A stretch of 27,882 nt of DNA from an uncultured Clostridium sp. (GTDB taxonomy: Bacteria > Bacillota > Clostridia > Clostridiales > Clostridiaceae). Location: NCBI GenBank assembly GCA_900539375.1, contig UQBY01000030.1, forward strand, positions 1 to 27,882, read 5' to 3'. Each line of letters begins with the position of its first letter. Position 1 is the first letter of the stretch. Below the pieces are notes generated by a model that was not told where the DNA came from, searched no databases, and worked only from the letters and a program-made list of their open reading frames with translations. The translations under genes were made by a program, and so were the position numbers. Shown in pieces: positions 20,989 to 27,882 of this stretch.

Positions 20989-22686
20989 CTAGATTTGATT
21001 GCTTATAGATTTTATATATTTTTCATACCTTTCCTTGCTATCTTCAATACTCTTTTTAGTAAATCCACTTGCTTCATAATCCTTATTTGAAAAATCATAA
21101 ATAAAATTTGATATTCTCATCTTTCCATTATTTCCATCAGCAATTAAAAATAATTTTTCTTTTGCTCTAGTCATTGCAACATATAGTAATTTCTTTTCTC
21201 TATTAATAAATTCTAATATATCTTCATTAATAAGTTGCTCATCTTTTCCTTCATTTGATTCTTTTATCTTTTTTATTTCCTCTTCATTAGGATAATATTT
21301 TTTATTAAAATCTACAATAAAAACATAATCAAATTCTAATCCTTTAACATCATATACATTTGTATAAAATACCTGTTTTTCTTTATTGTAATTAAACTTT
21401 TTACTATAATTAGAAATATCTGAGATACTAATCATTAATTCTTTTTCTATATACTTTCTTAAATCACTTTTATAATCTTTCTTTTCCTTTATTTCCTCTC
21501 TATGCACTATTGCAATACTTTTTTCAGGATATTTATTGAATATTTCCTTTATACTATTTACTAAATATTTAGCTGCTAAAGTTCTAGTTTTTGTAGCATG
21601 TATTATAGGTCTATCTCCTTGTTTCACAAATTGTTTTTCAGAAAATTTTCCTTCTGAATCAGAGAATTTTAATGAATTAGCCAGTGTTATAATTTGTTCA
21701 GTAGATCTATAATTCTTATTCAATATCTTCCTTTTTCCTTTTTCTTTTATGTTTAATCCTAAATCTTCATATTTTATTGGAGATTTTTTATATATTCTTT
21801 GTTTTGCATCTCCTGATAATACTATTGACTTTTTTGTTAACTGACATAGTGCCATAATTTGCATTGGATCTAAATCTTGAACCTCATCTACAAATATATA
21901 ATCAAATTTGTATTCATCACTTATTAAATGTTTATTGTATATTATTTTTAATGCATAATCTTCTAAATCTAAACTTTCTCCATACTTTTTGCTATCTATA
22001 TCTTTTTGATATCTTTCATAAATTTTAAATATTGTTTTTCTTTGACTTCTTGTAAGTCTTATACTTTTACTTCTTCCAGTTCTTTCAGTCATTAGATATC
22101 TGTCTAAATTTATTAATCCCATTGCTTTTATCCATGCTATTTCTTCAACTATAAACTTTATTGTATGTGTCTTGTATAATTTTTCTTCTTTAGGTAAAAA
22201 AATACTTTCTGTATACTCAGCCCATAGAGGTGCTATTCTTCTAAATGCAGTATCTTCATACTTTTTTTGTTTTTCTATAGTAATCTTTCCTATACCTCTT
22301 TCAATAACTTTAATTTTTTTTAATATATCTGTAGCCATCTCATGAAATGTCATAATATATGCTTTATGTTTATGAACATTTTCACAATATTCCTTTGATG
22401 TTAATAATCTTTTTTTAGTATCTTCAATCAATGTTGAATTATAAGTTACAAATAATATTCTTTTAGATTCTTCCCTTAGCAAAACATTTATAAATTTGTA
22501 TAATAAAGTTAAACTTTTCCCTGTTCCTGCATAACCTTCTATTAATAATTGATCTTCATCATTTTCTATAATATTTATTTGTTCAGCAGATAAATTTATT
22601 CCTTCTAAATAAGAATAATCTTTAAAATTTTGCCATATCTTTGAAAGTTTTATGAAAAAAGCTTTACTTTCATTACTTATTGTCAA
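20989..22686 (-). CDS. UvrD-like superfamily 1 DNA helicase
   Basis: A 565-residue SF1 helicase. Motifs (numbering from the TTG at 22686): Walker A GYAGTGKS at 51-58; motif Ia FVTYNSTL; Walker B FVDEVQDLDP near 265; motif III GDAKQRIYK; motif IV NYRSTEQI; motif V VYDVKGLEFDYVFI; motif VI LLYVAMTRAKEKL near 501. It resembles UvrD/RecB-like helicases of compact size with no fused nuclease. Start: TTG 22686 follows GGGGGA by 8 bases and overlaps the stop of the AddB-like gene; a GTG at 22746 with no ribosome site is less likely. It should unwind or translocate along DNA in 3' to 5' direction, presumably to supply or clear substrate for the Argonaute encoded next. Confidence 0.9.
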   Translation of the reverse strand: MTISNESKAFFIKLSKIWQNFKDYSYLEGINLSAEQINIIENDEDQLLIEGYAGTGKSLTLLYKFINVLLREESKRILFVTYNSTLIEDTKKRLLTSKEYCENVHKHKAYIMTFHEMATDILKKIKVIERGIGKITIEKQKKYEDTAFRRIAPLWAEYTESIFLPKEEKLYKTHTIKFIVEEIAWIKAMGLINLDRYLMTERTGRSKSIRLTRSQRKTIFKIYERYQKDIDSKKYGESLDLEDYALKIIYNKHLISDEYKFDYIFVDEVQDLDPMQIMALCQLTKKSIVLSGDAKQRIYKKSPIKYEDLGLNIKEKGKRKILNKNYRSTEQIITLANSLKFSDSEGKFSEKQFVKQGDRPIIHATKTRTLAAKYLVNSIKEIFNKYPEKSIAIVHREEIKEKKDYKSDLRKYIEKELMISISDISNYSKKFNYNKEKQVFYTNVYDVKGLEFDYVFIVDFNKKYYPNEEEIKKIKESNEGKDEQLINEDILEFINREKKLLYVAMTRAKEKLFLIADGNNGKMRISNFIYDFSNKDYEASGFTKKSIEDSKERYEKYIKSISNQI

Positions 22687-25312
22687 TTGCAAAATCCCCC
22701 TTTTTACAAATATAGCAATAAGGACACATTTTACAATGTAATCCACTATTTACCAAATCATCATCTAAATATTCATCTACAAATTCGTTAAAATATCTAT
22801 TACTATTAAATTCGCCTTTATTGTATCTATTGCGTATTCTGCTTTTTTCAGTAACAATATATTTACTTTTTAATAGGTATAACTTATCAATACTTTTAGG
22901 ATAATTTAATCCTTCAAAATATTTATACTCCCCTAAAATCTTTCTTGAATATTCACAATCTAATATATTTTTTTTCAAAACATCCTCCCATTGTGGAAAT
23001 AATGGAAGGAAAAAATTATATAAATTAGAATATCCTTTTTCTATATTGTTTTTTAACATACTTATTAATACTGAAAAAAGCATTCTATGATGAAAGTCGG
23101 AATAATATATTGGATAATCTTCTATTATAGATGAATATAAGAATTTATTCCCACAAAAATCCAAATTTCTAAAATCAACTTCTGGCAATGATTTTAAATT
23201 ATTTTTTATCTCTTTTTTATCATAGCTATATTCTAATTCTTCTATCATTTCATCATCTTTAATATAATCATTAAAGTCTAAATATTGCTTAACATACTCA
23301 ATATTTCTATAAATAGATTCTATTTGTTTTAATAATATGGACTTATTATCTTCTTTTCTTAATCCTTCTATCCAACTAAATTCAACATTTCCATTATAAT
23401 TAATAAGAAGATTTGCTATTGCAAATTTAATATAATGTTCAAAAGATTCTTTACTTTTTTCTTGAAGTTCTACTCCATATAAAGCAAATCTTCTACTTAT
23501 TCCATAAAGATTCTCTCTTAACAATACTTTTATTTCTTCCATTGAAAATATCTTATTTTCTATCTTATATTTTTCTAAATATTTTTCAAATGCTTTATAT
23601 GATAAATCTGCAACACATAATTTTTTTACATTTTTCAATAATTTATCTCTTAAGATTACACCTTCTAATTGATCAATAGAAAAATCTCTTTCATGTTTTT
23701 CTTCATTATCATTTAAAAATAAATATATATTAAAAAGTTCTCCAAAATCATCTTTGTGAATTTTTTCACCAAAAAGATTTGGATTTTCTAATACTCCATA
23801 AATTTTTCTTACTATTTTTTTGTTTTTTCCATTTCCATTATTGTAAATATTAACTATATATTCATTTCTAAAAAGATAAGTCATATATTCCAAAGTTTGT
23901 TTTACATCTAATATTTCATCTGATTTTTCAAATATTTTTAATATAAATGCTTTTAATCTCATAGTAACCATAAGCATGTAATTAGCTGTTATTTTATATT
24001 TTTCTAAATTAACATATCCAAAGCTCCTAAATGGATTAGATAAAAAAGCTTTTTTGTTATCTTTCTTAATCCTAATTTTGTTTTGTTCTTCAAAAATGTT
24101 TCCTATTTCATCAATATCCTTTATTTTTTCAATTCTTTCAATTATTTCATCTATTGTGGAAACTCCTGAAAAATATTCTTCATTCTCTACTAAAAAAGCT
24201 GATAACCTTATTCCATTCCAATTTTTATATGATATCCATCCTGAAGTTATCATTTCCATATATGTATTAAAATCCATTTTTACAGTAGTGTCCTTTTTTT
24301 TACATCTAAATAAATTAAATATAAAACTACCTATTCTACTTTGATAACAATGATTTTCAATGTTTAATTCACTTCTTTTTATACATGAACCTAAACTGTC
24401 TTTGTAAAAAGTTATTATTATATCTTTTTTTGTATCTTTAATAAAATCTGATATTTCTCTATAATTTTTTACTTTAACTTTTTCTTGTTGATAATCATTT
24501 ATATAATTTCCTTCTAAATATTCTATATATTTTATATTTGATTTTATTGGTAATGAATATTCTTTATTTATCTCTAAATCAAATATAGAGAAATCTTTAT
24601 ATATCATAGTCCAGTTTTTATTTACTACATTAAGATTTTTAAAATAAGGTATTCTAAATATTAATTCATATCCTACAATATTTAACATAGTAATTATCAT
24701 ATATCTATTAAGGTCAATGTAATTAATATTGAAAAAATATATTTTTTCAATATTTCTTTTATTCAATTTTATATGATTATCTTTGTTATTTTTTTTCATA
24801 TATTGTTTTTGCATAATTAATTCTATATTAGAAAAACTTTCATATTTAAGAACTTCATCACTTAATTCATTAAAGAGTTTATTTTTAGTAAATCTATTAA
24901 AAATCTCAAATAATAATTTTTCCTTTATATCTTTAGGTCTACTATCTAAGGATTTTACTCCAGCATTAATTAAAAATACAAAATCACTAAATAATATATC
25001 TATATTATCTTCTAAATATTTTAATTCTCTAAGTTCTCCATTATCATTTATATTTTCTTTTAAATCAAATAAAATTAACCTTAATTGTGCTTTAAGCCTT
25101 GCCTTATTAATAGTATTATTCCAATTAGGATAAATAATATTTGAAAAGTTTTCTATATCTAATATTCTCCAATATTCTTGTATATCTACATTAGTTAATT
25201 CTTTAATCATATTAGCTATAGATGTATTAGAGGTTATGTATATTGAGTTTTCTTCTATCTTAAGATTTTTGAAATAATTCTTTGAATTATTGTGAGTTTC
25301 AACCTTATACAT
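22673..25312 (-). CDS. AddB/RecC-like partner protein with C-terminal four-cysteine cluster
   Basis: An 879-residue protein without Walker motifs. The layout recalls AddB: an N-terminal RecB-like but ATPase-dead region, YIDLNRYMIITMLNIVGYEL near residue 205 (like the AddB segment after its dead Walker B), a long helical middle, and a C-terminal domain starting near DFCGNKFLYSSII. It ends in CKMCPYCYIC (Cys 860, 863, 866 and 869), which resembles the Fe-S cysteines of AddB/Cas4 nucleases but as one cluster. I cannot find a full PD-(D/E)XK catalytic set; SIDKLYLLKSKYIVTEK is the nearest candidate. Start: ATG 25312 (GGAGGT in front) overlaps the helicase stop by 8 bases. It is likely the partner subunit of the AddA-like helicase. 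Assignment is by layout; no close relative is recognised. Confidence 0.65.
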   Translation of the reverse strand: MYKVETHNNSKNYFKNLKIEENSIYITSNTSIANMIKELTNVDIQEYWRILDIENFSNIIYPNWNNTINKARLKAQLRLILFDLKENINDNGELRELKYLEDNIDILFSDFVFLINAGVKSLDSRPKDIKEKLLFEIFNRFTKNKLFNELSDEVLKYESFSNIELIMQKQYMKKNNKDNHIKLNKRNIEKIYFFNINYIDLNRYMIITMLNIVGYELIFRIPYFKNLNVVNKNWTMIYKDFSIFDLEINKEYSLPIKSNIKYIEYLEGNYINDYQQEKVKVKNYREISDFIKDTKKDIIITFYKDSLGSCIKRSELNIENHCYQSRIGSFIFNLFRCKKKDTTVKMDFNTYMEMITSGWISYKNWNGIRLSAFLVENEEYFSGVSTIDEIIERIEKIKDIDEIGNIFEEQNKIRIKKDNKKAFLSNPFRSFGYVNLEKYKITANYMLMVTMRLKAFILKIFEKSDEILDVKQTLEYMTYLFRNEYIVNIYNNGNGKNKKIVRKIYGVLENPNLFGEKIHKDDFGELFNIYLFLNDNEEKHERDFSIDQLEGVILRDKLLKNVKKLCVADLSYKAFEKYLEKYKIENKIFSMEEIKVLLRENLYGISRRFALYGVELQEKSKESFEHYIKFAIANLLINYNGNVEFSWIEGLRKEDNKSILLKQIESIYRNIEYVKQYLDFNDYIKDDEMIEELEYSYDKKEIKNNLKSLPEVDFRNLDFCGNKFLYSSIIEDYPIYYSDFHHRMLFSVLISMLKNNIEKGYSNLYNFFLPLFPQWEDVLKKNILDCEYSRKILGEYKYFEGLNYPKSIDKLYLLKSKYIVTEKSRIRNRYNKGEFNSNRYFNEFVDEYLDDDLVNSGLHCKMCPYCYICKKGDFAIDNK

Positions 25313-27728
25313 TATATCTTGCACCTCCAATTAAACTTTTCCAATTATTTTGGCTCTCTGTTCCTATAATATTGCCTGCATTAAGAAATAATTTCTTTTT
25401 ACATCTAGTCATTGCAACATAAAGAAGTCTTGCCTCTTCTCCAATGATTTCTTCCTTTTCTTCTTTTAAATAATTTAAATAATGAGAATTTCTATATTCA
25501 TCATCACCTAATATAAATTTAAAACCTACATTGACTAAATTATCATGACTTCTTAAGATAACATCCACTCCTTTGTCCACAATAAACCTATTTGTTAATT
25601 TAGGAATAATTACATAATCATATTCTAAACCTTTTGCTTTATGTACAGTAGAACATTGTAAAAATTCAGTTTCATAACTTGAATCTGGTTTTCTTATATT
25701 CTCCTCATTATCTGTTGAAATTTTTAATTTTAAAAAATTTTCAATTGAGTATACAGATGATATAGTATCGGAAAAATTATCTTTAATTAAATATATTAAA
25801 TATTCCAAATTAAGCTTATATTCCAATGTTTTTATATAAGCTATTTTTTTATAATCTCTATTATTTTTTTTAGCTTTTATATACTCTGATTTGTAATATT
25901 CCTTAACTGGATTTAAATCATCCACAATATTATCAATAAGTTCTAAAATATTCATATTTGTTACTTTTTCAACATAACTTTTCCATGAAATTTCATCTAA
26001 TATACTACATAAATATTCATTTATTCCTATAGTGTCTTTCTCTAATATAATTTTTTTATTAACCTTCATATTTACATAAGGAGTATCTATGAATGAATAC
26101 ATTATTGTATTCGAATTTGGATTAATTAATGCCCTTATCATTAAATAAAAGTCCCTGACAGCTTCATGTCTATAAAAATCACCTTCCACATCAATTCTAC
26201 AAGGAATACTTTTTCTGTCGCAAAATTCTTTAAAATCTTTTAAATCATTATTACTTCTAAATAATACTGAAACATATTCATTTTCATTTTTACTTTCTAA
26301 AATATCTAGATAAAAATCACCAATATTATCTTCATATAAAGTTAAAGTTGAATAATCTATTTTATTTTCTTTATCTTTGTTTACTAAAGAATATATATAA
26401 TCTTCTTCTTTATAACTAAACTTCTTTACATTCTTATCTATGTTAATAAATAAATCATTTATTTCATTTAATAAATTTGCATCTGTTCTATAATTTCTAG
26501 TCATTGAAAATTCTTTTATTGGCATTTTTAACAAATTTAATTTTTCTTTTAATCTGTGAAAAGAAGTATATTCCGCCCCCCTAAACCTGTATATGCTTTG
26601 TTTTTCATCCCCTACTACTAAAAGTTTTGCACCAGTTATATGACAAAACTGTGCAACAAAATCTATTTGAACATTATCACTATCTTGAAATTCATCAACC
26701 ATTAGATAGGCAAATTTGTTTTTAGCTTCATAAAAAAGCTTTTCGTATGTTAACCTTTTCATTAAATCTGCTATTTCTACTTCATATTCTTTTTCATTAT
26801 CTAAATATTCTTGTGCTTTAGTTATAACAATTTTTATTAATTTTGATAATCCTTTTTCATCTGTTCCAAAATTAACTTCATAACTTTCAGAATTAATATC
26901 TATAGAATAATTATCTAACTTCTCCCAAATATAAAGTAACTTATCTTCAATATCATATAAAGGATAATATTTTACAATTTCATATAGTTCTTTATGATTT
27001 TTAAAAACATAATTTAACCCAATAATAATAGCTTTTTTTCTTTTAAATTTAAAAGATCTAACTTTTATTTCCTTATTAATATTTATATTTTTTCCAAATT
27101 CATTTAATAATTTTTTAGAAAAGCCATGTATAGTTGATATAGTACACTTTATTGCTTCATCCATCATATTTAAATAATCTGGATCTTTTGTTACATCATA
27201 ATATTTTTCTAAAACAGATATTAGTTTTTCTCTCATTTCACTACTTGCCTTATTGGTAAATGTTATCATTGCAACTTTATCAAAAGTGAAATCTTTTACA
27301 GTTTTCTTTAAATATATGAATCTATTTATCATAGTAGTAGTTTTTCCAGTACCAGCTCCTGAAACAATAATATAATTACAATCTTTATCAGCTGTTATTA
27401 TTTCATATTGAGCATTATTAAAATCACACTCTTTGCTACAAATTTTTTCATACAATCTTTTATTAAGAATTTTACCATCTGCAGATATTAATATATCATC
27501 ATCACTTAATTTTTCAATATTTTCATATACATATAACATATTATTATCTAAAGCTAATTTAAATTCATCTAAATCATATTCATTTAATTCTAACTCTTCT
27601 TTAAAAACACTTGATAAAAACAAGTGTACTATAACACCTCTACTCAAATAGTTTTCAATATTCTCAATATTTTCCTCAAACAACTCATTATAGTATAAAA
27701 TAACTGCATATTTTTCATTATCAATCAT
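25305..27728 (-). CDS. AddA/UvrD-like superfamily 1 helicase
   Basis: An 807-residue SF1 helicase and the first gene of the Argonaute operon. Motifs: Walker A SGAGTGKTTT at 124-130, motif Ia TFTNKASSEM at 156, STIHGFSKKLL at 198, Walker B MVDEFQDSD at 343-351, motif III GDEKQSIYRFRGAE at 373, NYRT at 412, motif V TVHKAKGLEYDYV at 694 and motif VI LLYVAMTRCKKKL near 768. Unlike full AddA (about 1200 residues) it has no C-terminal nuclease. Residues 1-105 are an unusual extension (VILYYNELF, RGVIVHLFLSS, DDDILISADGKIL) of alternating strands and helices, faintly like a nuclease or sensor fold. Ribosome site GGAGAG before ATG 27728. Upstream bases 27729-27882 should hold the operon promoter; no clear -35/-10 pair is seen. 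Confidence 0.9.
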   Translation of the reverse strand: MIDNEKYAVILYYNELFEENIENIENYLSRGVIVHLFLSSVFKEELELNEYDLDEFKLALDNNMLYVYENIEKLSDDDILISADGKILNKRLYEKICSKECDFNNAQYEIITADKDCNYIIVSGAGTGKTTTMINRFIYLKKTVKDFTFDKVAMITFTNKASSEMREKLISVLEKYYDVTKDPDYLNMMDEAIKCTISTIHGFSKKLLNEFGKNININKEIKVRSFKFKRKKAIIIGLNYVFKNHKELYEIVKYYPLYDIEDKLLYIWEKLDNYSIDINSESYEVNFGTDEKGLSKLIKIVITKAQEYLDNEKEYEVEIADLMKRLTYEKLFYEAKNKFAYLMVDEFQDSDNVQIDFVAQFCHITGAKLLVVGDEKQSIYRFRGAEYTSFHRLKEKLNLLKMPIKEFSMTRNYRTDANLLNEINDLFINIDKNVKKFSYKEEDYIYSLVNKDKENKIDYSTLTLYEDNIGDFYLDILESKNENEYVSVLFRSNNDLKDFKEFCDRKSIPCRIDVEGDFYRHEAVRDFYLMIRALINPNSNTIMYSFIDTPYVNMKVNKKIILEKDTIGINEYLCSILDEISWKSYVEKVTNMNILELIDNIVDDLNPVKEYYKSEYIKAKKNNRDYKKIAYIKTLEYKLNLEYLIYLIKDNFSDTISSVYSIENFLKLKISTDNEENIRKPDSSYETEFLQCSTVHKAKGLEYDYVIIPKLTNRFIVDKGVDVILRSHDNLVNVGFKFILGDDEYRNSHYLNYLKEEKEEIIGEEARLLYVAMTRCKKKLFLNAGNIIGTESQNNWKSLIGGARYNV

Positions 27729-27882
27729 ATTTTTCTCTCCATATTCTTTACATGATTTTGTTAAGTTAATATTATATAGACAACCACTCCTATCAGGATT
27801 TACAATAAAATTATAAATAAATATTTCCCCCTTGAAAGGAGCGATTGTTATGCATAATTATTTATACTTTTGAAAAAATTAC

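Noticed and set aside
22687..22746. GTG start at 22746 for the second helicase
   Set aside because: It has no ribosome site and would overlap the preceding gene by 74 bases. The TTG at 22686 has GGGGGA at a proper distance and the small overlap seen elsewhere in this operon.
27838..27875. Short plus-strand gene after AAAGGAG at the right edge (MHNYLYF)
   Set aside because: It has only seven codons before a stop and no supporting context.

Overview
The window is very AT-rich chromosomal DNA whose strong AGGAGG-type ribosome sites, LytTR/DUF3021 pair, DUF1659/DUF2922 pair, DUF6718 protein and a clostridial-type long Argonaute point to Clostridium sensu stricto (the C. butyricum / C. perfringens neighbourhood). 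The species cannot be fixed from the sequence alone.

Bases 1-5400 are an accessory patchwork: a decayed TnpB (IS605 OrfB) running off the left edge, a LytTR regulator with its DUF3021 membrane partner, a membrane-anchored TraB/GumN protein, a flavodoxin behind a MerR-type promoter, an overlooked 52-residue membrane protein, an ArsR remnant, two unrecognised co-oriented genes (one with a helix-turn-helix tail), a GNAT acetyltransferase and a frameshifted HicA-like gene. Two exact copies of a 23-base sequence flank the 3.5-5.1 kb part.

Bases 5400-10400 look like ordinary metabolic genes: a DXS-like thiamine-diphosphate enzyme, also behind a MerR-type promoter, a PHP-domain phosphoesterase, a flavodoxin remnant, a nitroreductase and a DegV/FakB protein. 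Bases 10600-13200 hold DUF2922 and DUF1659 genes facing a small sigma-70 factor that is co-transcribed with a Rep-like winged-helix protein; a three-unit 21-base tandem repeat follows it.

Bases 13600-18660 carry small membrane proteins, a compact hairpin island with a possible 40-residue ORF or small RNA, a carbon-nitrogen hydrolase with an attenuator-like leader, DUF6718, a YARHG lipoprotein, a mini HNH protein and several degraded fragments. Four related terminator hairpins are scattered through it, two of them near-identical over about 45 bases.

Bases 18660-27730 are the most striking part: a minus-strand operon in transcription order AddA-like SF1 helicase, AddB-like protein with a C-terminal four-cysteine cluster, a second UvrD-like helicase, and a long prokaryotic Argonaute with an intact D-E-D-D tetrad. 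The first three genes overlap end to start. The arrangement suggests a dedicated DNA-end-processing machine coupled to a DNA-guided nuclease, probably for defence against plasmids and phages. This is inference from family membership and gene order.
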